Notes under the pieces: model-generated | What the model was told of the DNA's origin: nothing | The model's database searches: none | What the model saw: the letters and a program-made list of their open reading frames with translations, nothing else | From: Toxorhynchites rutilus septentrionalis | Taxonomy: Eukaryota; Arthropoda; Insecta; Diptera; Culicidae | Direction of reading: 5' to 3' | Assembly: GCF_029784135.1 (NCBI RefSeq) | Contig: NC_073744.1 | Coordinates: forward strand, 31,478,981 to 31,542,980 | Length of the DNA stretch: 64,000 nt | Shown here: piece by piece, positions 1 to 11,019 of the stretch | Layout: every line of letters begins with the position of its first letter | How positions within the stretch are numbered: the first letter of the stretch is position 1 | Program-made: the position numbers and the translations under genes

Positions 1-202
1 TTCGAGGTAAATTTTCAATGCATTGACATGAAATAAATTGCGACATACGATCAGCTAGTGTATTGTTTTGCGAGGGCAAGAATGAATCATCAATAAATTA
101 TCGTCAACTGATTCTACAATAAAAAAGGATTTCAGAGATTATTCTACTAAGCAGTTGTTTCAAAGCCCATTCGGACTTTATTTAGTGGTGTCGTAGACGT
201 TA
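1..202. other. AT-rich sequence, nothing recognised
   Basis: No open frame of interest and no repeat recognised. It leads directly into the fold-back repeat that follows. Confidence 0.4.
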
Positions 203-640
203 AAATTTGAGTTTTTTGAAACCCGAAAAATTACCGGAAATCGGGGTTTTTTAAAAAAATGTTCGATGCCAAATGTCTTAAAATTGCATGACACGTTGAG
301 ATTTACAGTCGTCGCAAAAATTTTTTTTTTAAAATCGATTTTTCAGGCGGAAAAATGACAAAAAACTTTTTTTTACAAAAAAAAAAATTCGAGATACATA
401 ACTGTAAATCTCGATGAGTAATGTAATTTGTAGACATTTGGCATCAAAAAATCTTTCTAAAACCTCGATTCCCAGAGTGCCGATTTTTGACAAAAATTTT
501 TTTCGAGATGACATTAGATCTCGACGTTTCATGCAATTTTAAGACATTTCGCATTAATTTTTTTTCTAAATCCCGATTTCCTTTATTATCTTCTTGGGTG
601 ATTTTTCGATTTTCAAAAAACTCAAACTGACCGCTTTGCG
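203..640. repeat. Fold-back repeat with inverted ends and a thrice-repeated 44-bp motif
   Basis: The ends are inverted with respect to each other: AAATTTGAGTTTTTTGAAA near 206 matches the reverse complement of the CAAAAAACTCAAACT stretch near 616-632. A motif of about 44 bp containing GACATTTGGCATC occurs at about 403-446 and 511-554 in one orientation and at about 266-309 in the other. This looks like a decayed fold-back or TIR element. No transposase is visible. The sequence 633-770 may belong to the same repeat. Confidence 0.5.
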
Positions 641-769
641 CCACTCTCCCTGAAGTCCGATTGAGTGATATTTGGCATAGGGTGTTTTTTCGAGGTGGTA
701 AACATTTTTTATGGGGTAACTTTTTGAAATTCGAGATGACCATTTTCATTGGCACCCTAATGTATATTT

Positions 770-1806
770 CTCGAAGAGAAAAAACAAAACGCGCTGCAGT
801 CGCCAAAAGCGGATATTCCATTTTCGAATAATGAAATTTTATTTAACGAATGATCAACCAATCTGCTGGATTTTCTTCGTCACGCTGGTGTGTAGTTAGC
901 ATGTAAACTACGAATGTATCCATCAAAATCTCATTCCGTCATCGGTCAATCATTTCACGTGCTCCTGGCCGTACGAACGAAATTGGAAAGAGAGACAAAT
1001 CGTGAGCGAATTAATCGTGATCCACATTCTTTCACACCCTCCCCGTGAGAAAGTGACAACTCGGTGGCGAAATGTTGCTCCATTTCGAACTCCAAGCCAT
1101 GTTTCGGAGGCGGATTGGAAAATGATCTGCTGACTGACGAGTCGAGAGATTTTCAAATGGCAATAGGTTTGTTGAGAGTGATGTTTCATCGACTGAGGTT
1201 TTTTTTCCATTAAGGACCATTGTTTTTTTATACAAAAACGTTTTGTTACAAAACGACCAGAAGTAACATTTCATTCATAAATATCAAATATTGATTTAAC
1301 GACTGAGGGATGGCTTTCTATCCAACACTTCCCGCCATGTGGTAAAACATCTCCAACTCGACATCTCTGCAGCATATCTCCGGGGTTGATGATGTCACAA
1401 CTGGCAGGCGACAGCCCGATGTCATCTAGCCGAAACGTGAATATGAAAACAGAGTCCAATCGGCCACTGTCTCTCTCTGTGGTCTCCAGTAGCGCACCCG
1501 AGTCACAGCTGCAGTTCGCTTGAAACTGGCACTGAAAAACAATAACCGAAGCTTTTTTTTATTGTAAGTCACTTTGCATATACGCGTCCCATTACGTGAC
1601 ATGACTTTCTGCAAACATAAAGCGGCGGAATCGCTGCGACAATCCTACCCAATGTGATTGCCGTTGCGTGAGATGCGCATCGATTGACGGCGGCTGTAAC
1701 GGGTTTTATTTTGATTATCACCTTTCTTTTCCCTCGTGCGTGCGCACTGACTACCAGATCAGCTTGGGATTGACAGTTTTCTCCACCAGCGGGCGATCAA
1801 TGTTAA
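770..1806. other. No gene recognised
   Basis: Short open frames on the minus strand (60-86 codons) have no recognisable domain and no supporting splice context. No TIR or target duplication was noticed. Confidence 0.4.
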
Positions 1807-2012
1807 CACTCGCATAGTGATCCCCGATTTTTGAAAAATCGAATACTTTTCCGCAGTTTGTTATTCGATACGTCTAATAGCCTCAAATAATCGATTAATC
1901 GATTAGTCGTCACACTGAGAGAAATAATTAGTTAGACTAATATTTCTCATTTGCTAGAAAGCCATCTGGAATCAAAAAAGTTGATGGGATCTTGACATAG
2001 GACTGTGTAGTA

Positions 2013-3294
2013 AAGGGTGTGTCACATCAAATTACATCACGGAAAAAACGCTGTAGAAATTTAATTTTTAGGAATTATATCTTCAGCTTTCGCTTATAAT
2101 CAGATAAGAGTGTATAGATCACGTTGGCCATGCTTCACTGTCAATTTTTCGTAAATTTGGAAAAATGTCGTCGAACTAAAAAGAGCGTCGTGAATTAATC
2201 CTGTGCACTCATTTCGAGAATCCGGAGTTGTCACATCGGGACATCGGTAAGATGCTGTGAATCGTCCAATCCACGGTCAGCAGAGTACTAAAACGATACT
2301 TCGAGAACCTAACCATCGACCGGAAGGTGAAGAACGGCAAAAATGGATGCTCCGTCAGTGAAAAAGATCACAAGCGTGTAGTTAAGCAGTTTAGACGTGA
2401 TCCGAGAAGTTCGGTCCGGGATGTCGCCAATAAGCTGAATTTGTCAAGTTCATTCGTTCAGCGGACCAAGCAGCGGGAGGGCCTGCGTACATACAAGGTT
2501 CAGAAGGCTCCTAACCGCGACGAAAGGCAAAACATGGTGGGGAAGACGCGAGCCCGGAAGCTGACGAAGCCGCATTGCCTGGTAATGGACGACGTAACCT
2601 ACGTCAAAGCGGACTTTCGTCAGCGGCCGGGCCTGTTGTTCTTCTCCGCAGAGGACAAATTCAGCGTTCCGGAGGAGATTCGCAAGCAGAAACTATTCAA
2701 GTTTGCCAAAAAGTACATGGTGTGGCAAGCGATCTGCTCTTGCGGAAAGCGGAGCGCCCCCTTCGTGATGACCGGCACGGTAAACGGACAGGTTTACCTT
2801 AAGGAGTGCCTACAGAAGCGCTTACTACCACTATTGAAGCAACACGAGGGCCCGACCATCTTCTGGCCGGATCTCGCTTCGTGCCACCATTCAAAGGACG
2901 TGTTGGAGTGGTACGAAGCCAACGGGGTCACCTTCGTGCCAAAGGAAATGAACCCGCCCAACGCGCCGGAGCTTCGCCCAATAAAGAAATATTGGGCGAT
3001 TATGAAGCAGGCCTTCCGGAAGAACCCAAAAGTTGTCAAATCGGAGGCGGAATTCAAGAGAAAATGGATTTCTGTTCAAAAAAACTACAACCTGACGTTG
3101 TACAGAACCTTATGGACGGGGTAAAGAGGAAGGTGCGAGCATACGGGCTTGGGCTCGAAGTATGAATAAAAAGAAAATGCCAAAAGTTGTTTAATAGATT
3201 TTATTTCACTGTCTAAAATTTTCAAAAAGATCGGTCTACTGGGCGAATTTCTACAGCGTTTTTTCTGTGATGCAATTTGATGTGACACACCCTT
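2013..3294 (+). mobile_element. Tc1-mariner superfamily DD37E element, copy 1
   Basis: Inverted ends start AAGGGTGTGTCACATCAAAT at 2013 and end with the complement at 3294, flanked by TA on both sides (2011-2012 and 3295-3296), the normal target duplication of this superfamily. The ends are at least 40 bp long, extending into the AAAAACGCTGTAGAAATT motif. Length is 1282 bp. It lies inside the hAT-like element and so is the younger insertion. Two further copies are at 23281-24577 (reversed) and 36306-37605. Mosquito ITmD37E elements are the closest family I can name; this is from memory of the family signature, not a search. Confidence 0.85.
2164..3124 (+). pseudogene. DD37E transposase, copy 1, inactivated
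   Basis: By comparison with copy 2, the protein should begin at the ATG at 2164, but codon 5 is a stop (AACTAA) and a second stop lies near 2257 (CTGTGA). An open frame of 265 codons remains from 2327 to 3124. Numbering in that frame: helix-turn-helix region about 20-55, first catalytic Asp in VMDDVT at 88-89, second Asp in FWPDLAS at 182. The residue that should be the catalytic Glu, 37 residues later, is Lys (RPIKKYW, position 220), so the triad is broken as well. Twelve bases are missing near 2560 relative to copies 2 and 3, removing four codons around LYTEM. The enzyme would normally cut and rejoin transposon ends at TA sites in the nucleus. This copy cannot be active. Confidence 0.85.
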
Positions 3295-3296
3295 TA

Positions 3297-4164
3297 ATTG
3301 CATTTGACCTGAGTTTTCATTGTTCAAAATCTGTAATTTTTTCTCTTTTGATACATCAAATTGAAGCCCTAAAAAACCGTTTTCTGTTTGAACTTGTACC
3401 CTTTAAACGGATTAGATAACGTGGTATAATAAGGAACCACATTCTGCTCATAAATGTACACAAAAATACTACCCTTTTGTTCTGTTTATTCAATTATGCA
3501 GAAGAAGACAAAGAGCCATCATTTATAATTTTCAAACACAAGTCTAAATAGTTAAGATCTACATTAAAATAAATCTATGACTACAGATATAAAAAGCAAT
3601 TTTATAGATAAAAATAGCATTTTCTCCTTCGTTGCCACGTTGTCCGGAACATTGTTGGGGGTTGTAATAACTTTATAGCCAGGTGATGTCTTTTGTGTAT
3701 CCTATGGCCATGAGTGTAGCAAGACCTACACGATAAAAACGTGAATTGAGCACGAATTGACTGGGCAACATACAATACAATAACTGATAAATGCCTATTA
3801 TCGGTAAATGGAGAATAATTCATTATACGCATCAACTCGCATCGTGAGCTAATGCTCGAATTCAGGCAAAAAAATGCTCGTTGCACCAGGGAGGAAAGCA
3901 AGTGATTAGTGCAATTAAAAGAAAACATATCCATTCTTATCATCAAATTGTTAACTTTTTTTTTACTATATTCACTGTTCATGTTTCAAGCAAAAGAAAA
4001 AGGTGGAGAAATTCCCTGTCTAACGGTATATAACACAACACATGTCGCAATAACGATTTTGAGTAATATGCGTTTGAAAACTCTTAATAACTCGTTACAT
4101 TTTTCGTAGAGTGACCCCCCTATATAAAAATCAAAGACATAGTCCTATGTCGAGAGTGTTCATT
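3297..4164. other. Interior of the hAT-like element, no coding remnant recognised
   Basis: Open frames of 66 codons (3909-4109, +) and 126 codons (3602-3982, -) show no recognisable motif. Confidence 0.35.
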
Positions 4165-4245
4165 TCGTCTGAAAATCGATCATTATCTTTGACGCTCCCC
4201 TAAACTCGTAAACGAAGCTCAATGCCGTCAACGCGAACCGAGTTT
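4165..4245. repeat. Fragment related to the 27.0/56.2-kb TIR element
   Basis: CATTATCTTTGACGCTCCCC followed by AACTCGTAAACGAAGCTCAA closely matches internal sequence of the elements at 27284-27330 and 56790-56840 (ATTATCTTTGACGCTTCACT, AACTCGTGAAACGTAATTGA). It probably marks a remnant of that family inside the hAT-like element. Confidence 0.5.
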
Positions 4246-4427
4246 TCAATAAAACTGCAGCGGCTGTACGTTTTTTTTTCTTGGGTTTGGATCGGTGAAT
4301 CGGCGTAAATTATTCGTTCGCTTCGATTATGGGCTGCGCAGTATTCGTTCGATTAAAAATCGATTTCTGTATGCAATATTCGATTAATCGATTAATCGAA
4401 CGATTATCGGGGATCACTACACGCGCT

Positions 4428-5082
4428 CAGTTTCCGTATTATTTAAGGCGAAGCAAGTGGGTTCGATTTCATAACAACAACAATTAACGCCTGTGAAGTG
4501 CTATCGCTAGCGTTGTAACACAACAAAACCTACGAAAGTGAAACTTCGAAACAGTTTGCAAGTGGGCGAAACTCGCTTTGCTTATTGATTTGTTTACTGT
4601 TTAGGGGTCATGTATGTAAACAACGACCATATTGGTCGAAGTGTGTCGTTCGCGTGGCCAACAAGTGGCAAGGGTAGAGGAATTCGTAACGGCGAATAGC
4701 GGAATATGCCCCGAAGAATAAGATAGTGCGCTTCACTGCTAAATTGTCGTCAAATGATGGGACGTTGTTTGTGTGGGAGTTGTGTGCAGGAGTTTGTGTG
4801 CGGAGCACTTTTTACTGCTCTGCATCACCACTAAAGGGAGAAGCAACTTGCTCAATAAAGTCACAGCAGCAGGAGCAGTTGAAATATGCAAAGATTTTAT
4901 ACACGAGATTAAATTTTATTATAATCTCCGGTGGGATGAATCGTAAGGTGGGCCCCGGCTGCCTTGTGCGGGTGGATTTTTTATGAGCCATTAGTTATGG
5001 CAAACATTTCCAAACGTCACGTCTAGTGTCGTACAGGCTGGTTACCTGGAACGCACAACACACATCTGGTTTGAATCGGTTT
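4428..5082. other. No gene recognised
   Basis: An 86-codon open frame at 4726-4986 (+) has no identifiable domain. No repeat noticed. Confidence 0.35.
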
Positions 5083-5438
5083 TCGTCGATAAACAGTTTT
5101 GGAATGTAGTGAATTATTTTCGATTGCAAAAAAACGTGTTTTTATTCATCATTTTTATTACAATATTTTTTATTCCACCAGAAAATTCATTATCATTTCC
5201 GCTTTACCTATCGCACACGCGAAGAAAAGATTGGTTACTGTTCTATATACATTGGGGTTTTCATCGATAAACAGTTTTGGAATGTAGTGAATTATTTTCG
5301 ATTGCAAAAAAACGTGTTTTTATTCATCATTTTTATTTCAATATTTTTTTATTCCACCAAAAATTCATTATCATTTCCGCTTTACCTATCGCACACGCGA
5401 AGAAAAGAGTGGTTACTGTTCTATATACATTGGGGTGT
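5083..5438 (+). repeat. Tandem duplication, two units of about 178 bp
   Basis: Unit 1 (about 5083-5260) and unit 2 (about 5261-5438) both run from CGATAAACAGTTTTGGAATG to CTATATACATTGGGGT with only a few differences. Identical-looking short open frames begin in both units; these are a consequence of the duplication, not evidence of coding. Confidence 0.85.
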
Positions 5439-6526
5439 CCATCCATTAGAAAGATATCACAGAAATTCAAGGTGAACACAGTTTGTTTACATTATATATC
5501 CCCACAAGTTGAATACTGTTCTACTTTTGGGAGTAAATCACAAGAAAGCATGAATGAGCGAATGAGACGAATGAACGATGGATTATCCATTCATTTCTTT
5601 GCTCGATGGACTGTGTTCACCTCAAATAAATATCTGATAAACATCGGTAACTGTCAGAATTGACCAACAAGCAACTGAGCCACATGTGACAAAAAAGTAG
5701 TCCATAAAGTGGCTAGATATCGAAAAAGCTCCGATAATTGACCAATCGGGGCGTCGCGAGAGGTAAACAGTATTTTTAGGGTTCCCAAGTTTTACTGTTG
5801 GCTCTATCAGGGTATCGGGACCATTAAACTCCGTCACCGACCAATTTGCACAAATCTCTAATTTGAGTGGAAGTTTTTTCACGGAAACCAAACATTGATC
5901 GAGAAGTTCTCGCGAAACTCGTTACTCAACTATAAACAATAAAAATCCGAGCTATAATCGATTGAGCTTGAATTATAGCAACAGAAATGTTCTGATACCT
6001 TTCTAGAAACGTTTTGTCAGTTCTATTGTTATTATTTGGATTTTTTTCCTATTTACATTATGATGAGTTTTTGTGTAATGTTCTGTTAAAGAATCCCGAA
6101 TGTTCCTGGCGAAACGAGTAAGTACGTATTTTTACGAATAAAGGTGTGGATCCAGGACTTTCGCTGCAGAGTTTATTGTGTTCTTAGGTGTCGAGTGATT
6201 GATTTGTAATTTGAAGAAATAAATGTGTTTTTTATCCGATTACCTGTTTCATTCAACGAAAAAAAAATCTTTTTAATTAGACTTACAAAAAAATTAAATT
6301 TGAATGTTTCGTCAAACTTTTACAGAGACACGCACAGTATGTGATACCGTATGCGAGTATACGAGATATGATTTTTCGCGCGAGTACAAGAGAGTTAAAA
6401 CCTTGTTTTATCGTCTAGTGCTACATTAAATTTCTACTGATTTTTCGATACAGTCATCGTTGGTAGACCGCAGCATAATATTTGAACAGTTAGTCGCCCG
6501 TAATGCCCAAAAGTTTGGCCACCCCT
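5439..6526. other. No gene recognised
   Basis: AT-rich intergenic or intronic sequence. A 128-codon frame ends at 5663 but starts in the tandem duplication. Its second half contains ISPQVEYCSTF, faintly like the tail of a non-LTR reverse transcriptase, too weak to call. Confidence 0.3.
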
Positions 6527-7004
6527 GATATATGGTACGGCAATATAAGATTAATACGAGCGAGCGAAACAAGGGACACGTTTCAAATAAGCACGCATTA
6601 CTTGACCACAGCCCAGACCAAGATGGATATAGATCTCCTTTATGCTGGAAAGTGTTTTTTAGGAGTAAAATTAGAAAACACTTTCCAGCTTCAATTTGTA
6701 ATGAGATGTAATATTATCACGCTCCTCCCCAACAGCATCATTAGCTATGTGGATAGCGTCATCGTGTAAAACAGTCTTGCATTCCAGCCGGCCTTGTTTC
6801 GATTCCCGTTGATGTCGTTTGGACTTTTTTTTTGTGCAATCCAAAAAAAGATGGAAAAAGAAAGAGATGTCTGCTTCCATACATACAAACATTTTAAAGC
6901 GCTGGGTGACGTATGACATTATTTGCCTATTTGACGCTTCAAGGCATGAAATGACGGGTTTTCTGTCGAAAATGAATTGCTTTCTGACAACGCTAGTTTT
7001 GGTG
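6527..7004 (+). mobile_element. TA-target TIR element (family of 44.5 and 52.7 kb), left-truncated copy
   Basis: Homologous over about 480 bp to the elements at 44460-44920 and 52744-53337: shared blocks include GAGCGAAACAAG near 6560, the CACTTTCCA/ATGAGATGTAATATTATCAC block near 6680-6720 and CATACATACAAACATTTTAA near 6880. The right end GCTAGTTTTGGTG stops at 7004 and is followed by TA. The left TIR seen in the other copies is absent. It contains a tRNA-derived SINE at about 6738-6880. Confidence 0.65.
6738..6880 (+). mobile_element. tRNA-derived SINE-like unit inside the TA-target element
   Basis: A box A-like GTGGATAGCGTCATCGTG (6749) and a box B-like GGCCTTGTTTCGATTCCC (6790) are spaced as in a tRNA-derived RNA polymerase III promoter, followed by an A-rich stretch. 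The same unit recurs at about 53060-53215 in the same position of a related element, and reversed at about 48800-48935. Confidence 0.55.
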
Positions 7005-7038
7005 TAGTGTTACAAATGCATATAACTATTTTGAAGTC

Positions 7039-7152
7039 CTGGAGCGCACCTGGGAATCACATTCACAACACCTGAAGAACCTGGTGGAGAGCACGCTGAG
7101 GCGCATGCAGCAGATCCCGAAGGCCAAAGGAGGACACACATTAATTATATGA
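7039..7152 (+). pseudogene. Tc1-like transposase, C-terminal tail only
   Basis: Thirty-seven codons in one frame end in HLKNLVESTLRRMQQIPKAK then GGHT and a stop at 7150-7152. The pattern NLVESMPRR...KGGHTKY is the characteristic C-terminus of Tc1 transposases, so this is a 3' fragment of a dead Tc1 element. Nothing upstream in this frame matches the catalytic core. It starts about 35 bp after the end of the TA-target element. Confidence 0.6.
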
Positions 7153-9206
7153 ATGCTTTTCGTTTATATTTTCTGGAGTCAAGAGGAAAAGGACCCTTGT
7201 TTTTGTCACTAGTTTTTTTCAATACTAATTGATCTTTTGTATAATTCAAATTCTTTTTTTGTGTTCTTTAAATGAAACTTAAGAAGAATAGCAAAAATAA
7301 GATGTCAAAATGTAGACTGTAGTGTATTTCTTTAATTTGAGCCAAAAAAATAGAAATTCAAAAAATGACGAGGTTGGCATTCTATTTGACCTATAAATAT
7401 AATTTTATAAATTTATGATTTCCAGTTTTCAATTCACAAATTTTTGAATTCTTCGATTCCTTCGATTTTTTAAATTGTTCAGTTCTTCAACTCTTCAATT
7501 TTGTTTCGCTCGCGCTATTTTTCATGATTCGAGAAGAACTGGAACGGAACTGAACGGAAATGATTACCGTGATTCCTTTCCGCGAAAACGAAAACCTTGG
7601 GATAAATAAATTAAAAATCGATCATTTCCCCATAGCTATCACTCAATCTGCTCATCTATGATTGAACGCGTTCATCATTTTCCCGAAACCCCGAAAGTAT
7701 GGCGAGAGGAAGGGATGAATCTTCCTCGCCGCTCGAACACCAAAAGCCTCGTAATCGCTCAAACCGCCACGGTGGTTAAGAACGCGCTGTACAGACGGAT
7801 GGCAGGAAAAAGCGGCCAAATTCATTTATGTTTCAAATTGCCTCCCTCGGCTGTGGCAGAATCGATAGAAGGTTTTCATCATCCGCGGGAAGATTCTCAA
7901 AGCACGCGGTCTGGAAACACATCCAGAAGCATCGATGTATGCACGAACACCAATCGGAACAAAATAACGTTGTAAAATTATCCTCTACCCCTTGCGGTAT
8001 CCCAGATTCCCCGTTATGAAATTGCCTGCGTGCTTCAGATGCGGCTTTGATGTTAAATCTTTCTGGCTCCAACCAACCCATCCACGGGTATTCCACGGCC
8101 CGTTGGCGCAAAATTTGATGCCGCAAAATGCGAAAAGGCAAGAAGGCGCCCGGGATCGATTTGGCACTGCTCCCAACTGCCTTTCTGGGTGTGAGTGCGA
8201 GTGTTGCTGTGTGCGAAAGTTGGGTTTTTGGGGCAAAAAGAAACATAGACGTAAACATCGAGAGAAAACAAGGCTCTATTCAGCGAGTTGCCAAAAGTTG
8301 AGCTTCTAAGGTAATTAAAAAGTATTGGGAGAGGGTACCGCAGGATTATGCTAAACAGATCGGGAAATTATGTGAAGTAATTTAAATACGGGAAGCTAGT
8401 GGAAAAGTAATCGATGTAGGATTACAGCTCCAGAAAGCAGAACCCCAAACGAACGTTGTATCCAATTTAATCCCGAACCGGGCAGTAGAATGGAATCAGT
8501 TATTCAAACACCATTCGGGGTGCTCTTATCGACTTTTACACTTTTTCATACATCAAATACCACATTCTGAAAAACATTGCAAACAAAACAAAGGGATATA
8601 GCTGAAAACTGAGAATACCGCAATAAATCTGTTCCTTTTTACTCCTTAATTCCCCTACCGAATGGTGCCCCGGCACCATCGGCTCCTTTTTTTTCTGGCG
8701 GATCACTGGCTCCAGGCGATCACGTAAATACCGACGCGAATAGGGATATCGTTCCAATGAATGAAGTGAGAAAATATGATAATGCTATTAGAGGAAAACT
8801 TTCGAAGGTCTAAAGCGAAACATTCCCCTCAAAAGATTACTATTAGATTACGCCGGTGCGAACCAAGTCAAACAAAAAAGGCAGAAGCCACCCCAACATC
8901 CAACAAATCATCATCTCACAATAATAATGGCCTGTTTGGGGCAACGAGCAGCGAACAAAACTCATCACAGCACCGTTCCGTTGAAGCTCAGAGCGCGGTT
9001 GAATGTGCCCCCATCTCCTAGATTTCAAAACATTAGTTCAAAAATGTCCGCTTTTCCCGCACATCGCGTACAACAATGTTTGCAAGAGGAAAAAAACAGC
9101 TGAGAGCAAATTCACCTGCGAGAAAACAAAATTGTGTCAAATATGCAAATGTTTACACAGGTGAATCATACGGCATTTCTGATTGTGGAATTTAATTCGG
9201 TTGCAG
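7153..9206. other. No gene recognised; single-copy-looking sequence upstream of a candidate exon
   Basis: 7330-7510 is a low-complexity TTCGATTCTTCAA-like tract. Overlapping open frames on both strands at 7650-8310 (up to 141 codons) have no recognisable domain and overlap each other, so I do not call them. I recognise no transposon here, so this part may be host non-coding DNA. Confidence 0.35.
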
Positions 9207-9308
9207 TCAAATGGATTCCGACCACGATGGCACAAGTTTCTGTGGTTCCATGACCATGGACAGGATTATTGCTTCAGATGAAGGCTACACATGCCAGGAT
9301 TCACTGTG
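9207..9308 (+). CDS. Candidate host exon, possibly the first coding exon
   Basis: A 3' splice-site-like sequence (TTCGGTTGCAG, ending 9206) is followed after four bases by an ATG at 9211 with an acceptable start context (TCAAATGG). The frame reads MDSDHDGTSFCGSMTMDRII and continues ASDEGYTCQDSL to a strong 5' splice site, CTGTG/GTGAGT at 9308/9309. Read through the GT, the frame stops at once (TGA), so the peptide only makes sense as a spliced exon. The peptide is acidic and rich in Ser/Asp, resembling the unstructured N-terminus of a regulatory protein. I do not recognise the protein. No partner exon on this strand was found in the window, so the rest of the gene would lie beyond 64 kb or in exons too short to see. 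Confidence 0.4.
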
Positions 9309-9588
9309 GTGAGTGGTATGGTTATGTCAACTTGTTTTTTTCGGGTTTTCCGACGACAGTAGGAGCGAGGCAGAAGCGCTAACAAAGGTTCGTTATTGCT
9401 TATTAATAATAATGATGGTCCCACCTCATTCCCTTACAAAGGTCGAATTATCTTTAAGATAATTAGTTATAAGAATTCACTTAACAATCTGAACCAATAA
9501 AAAAGATAAAATAAAAATAAAACTAACTGGTTGTGCTACAGACATAGACTCTAAATTTGATGAACTTCATAAGGCAGTACGCGAGCTT
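9309..9588. other. No gene recognised
   Basis: If the exon just upstream is real, this is the start of a large intron. No repeat noticed. Confidence 0.3.
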
Positions 9589-9765
9589 TTTTATTCCATG
9601 GCATGTCAAGAAAATTTCCAACCCGAAAAAATCCTTGGCCGATCGGGAATTGAACCCAATACCCATGTCCGTATCAGCCGTGAATTTACTAGAGCATTCC
9701 CGCTTTACGAGATTCTCGATAACGGTCTGCTAATGCGATCGTTTCCGAGTCCAGACAGCTGAGCA
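9589..9765 (-). mobile_element. Possible tRNA-derived SINE-like repeat, reversed
   Basis: On the minus strand the sequence contains GGGTTCAATTCCCGATCGG (complement at 9639-9657), which fits a polymerase III box B, followed by CCAAGGATTTTTTCGGGTTG and GAAATTTTCTTGACATGCC. No clear box A, tail or target duplication was seen, so this remains tentative. Confidence 0.35.
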
Positions 9766-9767
9766 TC

Positions 9768-10048
9768 CTCAATCTCGTTATAACCATTTATTTAACAAAT
9801 GAATTTACGAGTATTCCGATTGGGCTATCCCCAGCTACATTCCGGTTTTCACATCAAACCCCTCGAAATGATGTTAGCTTATTTCATAACTAATAATTCG
9901 AAAACTGCTATGCCCTTCATAACTTGGGATACACACGTGTCCGTTGGAACTCGCAATCAGATCTGCCTCAACTCAGAAAAATCTCGTTATAACCAATTAA
10001 TTAACAAACGTGCTTACGAGTATTCCGGTAGGGCTAACCCCAGCTTCG
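9768..10048 (+). repeat. Direct repeat pair, about 67 bp each, 210 bp apart
   Basis: The block from AATCTCGTTATAACCA through TTACGAGTATTCCG to CTAWCCCCAGCT occurs at about 9770-9836 and again at about 9980-10046. The intervening sequence is not repeated in the window. The 92-codon frame spanning both copies is repeat-derived. Confidence 0.6.
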
Positions 10049-10189
10049 CTCCACTTCCAATTTGTAATCTCTTGTAATGAGGTTCATCCTAAATTGTTCA
10101 TGACTGTTTGCGCGCGCGATGCTCAAATTATTGTAGACTTCGCAATATTTTTTTTAATCTGATATCAACAATCTTGCTATCTAACAAAC

Positions 10190-10405
10190 TAATTTCCCCA
10201 CGCTCCATGGATTAGAAGTCTGTTTTAGGGAAACACATTTCAGTCGGAACAAAAATACCCCCGACTTGCATTAATTTACAATGTCGATTTCCTTCAGGCA
10301 CCTTGGTTTTGAAGTTTGTGTTAGGGAACATTTTTCGGTGAGAACAAAAGTCCTCCTACTTGGTTTTGATGGCTGTGTTGGGGAAATCGTAAATCGGGCC
10401 AATCA
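10190..10405 (+). repeat. Degenerate tandem repeat
   Basis: Three imperfect units carry GAAGTYTGTKTTAGGGAA followed by TTTCRGTSRGAACAAAA and CYCCNACTTG, at about 10213, 10310 and 10366, the last one shortened. Likely a fragment of a dispersed minisatellite-like family. Confidence 0.5.
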
Positions 10406-10477
10406 AAACGAGGCAGTTGGGGCGTTTAGATAAAGCTTAACATTTTACAATTATTCAATTGTTTATCTAATGAAAAA

Positions 10478-11019
10478 TTACATTTTATTTATTGCGATGG
10501 ATGCGTAGAAATATTCCTTATCAATTGATGCAAACATCTTTCCGATCCAGTAAGAAATGTTCGAGTTATAAGCATTCGAAATCTTTCTTTTTTTTCTACA
10601 AGTTCTGTGTTTGGGTTTTAATTTCAGAGTTCTGAGGTCACTTGCTTGCCTTGTGTTATACTGGTGTATATCTTTTCCATGAGTCATTGTGTTTCGTAAA
10701 TAATTCGGTGTCAAACCATTGGTCATTTTGAGTATTAACGTGAGCGTGTCGTATTTAATACGCTGGCCGACTGACATCCATTGTAGGCATTCTAACATAA
10801 ATCTTCCGTTTGCATCCGTTGCAATTGTCTCTTGTTTGCTAGGAACAACACGGATGCACAATAATCAAAATGTGGAGCAATCAATGCTTTGTATATCGTC
10901 ATTGCTCCGTTATGCTTTGATGACATGGTAAAAGATGTAAACACATTTATATTACCCATTCCTCGCGTGGAAATTGCCAACGAATAGGTAGTGTTCACAT
11001 CAAACTCAATCATATTCAA
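10478..11019 (-). pseudogene. Non-LTR retrotransposon reverse transcriptase, C-terminal end, frameshifted
   Basis: Two overlapping minus-strand frames carry the end of a reverse transcriptase from a LINE-like (non-LTR) element. The frame at 10792-11019 ends with IYKALIAPHFDYCASVLF and ANKRQLQRMQ, the typical 'thumb' segment just after the polymerase domain. The frame at 10478-10861 continues with MLECLQWMSVGQRIKYDTLT and MTNGLTPNYLRN, the C-terminal tail of the same protein. A frameshift near 10850 separates them. The catalytic YxDD segment is absent, as in a 5'-truncated LINE copy. The clade cannot be set from this fragment. No poly-A tail or target duplication was found at the low-coordinate end. 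Confidence 0.7.

Larger units (their letters stand above)
1815..4419. mobile_element. hAT-like non-autonomous element interrupted by a DD37E transposon
   Basis: The outer ends are a perfect 14-bp inverted repeat, TAGTGATCCCCGAT at 1815 and its complement ending at 4419. Subterminal AATCGATTAATCGATTA-type motifs sit just inside both ends (about 1890 and 4380-4400). The flanking 8-mers CACTCGCA (1807-1814) and CACGCGCT (4420-4427) match at 6 of 8 positions, as expected for an old 8-bp target duplication. TIR style, ATCGATTAATCG motifs and 8-bp target size are typical of hAT elements; the family call is an inference. No hAT transposase is visible. Removing the DD37E insertion leaves about 1.3 kb. 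Confidence 0.6.

Noticed and set aside
5470..5610. Non-LTR retrotransposon tail (ISPQVEYCSTF)
   Set aside because: Eleven residues of weak similarity in a frame that starts in a tandem duplication; not enough to support a call.
7650..8310. Overlapping frames of 105 and 141 codons on opposite strands
   Set aside because: Mutually overlapping, no domain recognised, and neither has a convincing exon structure.
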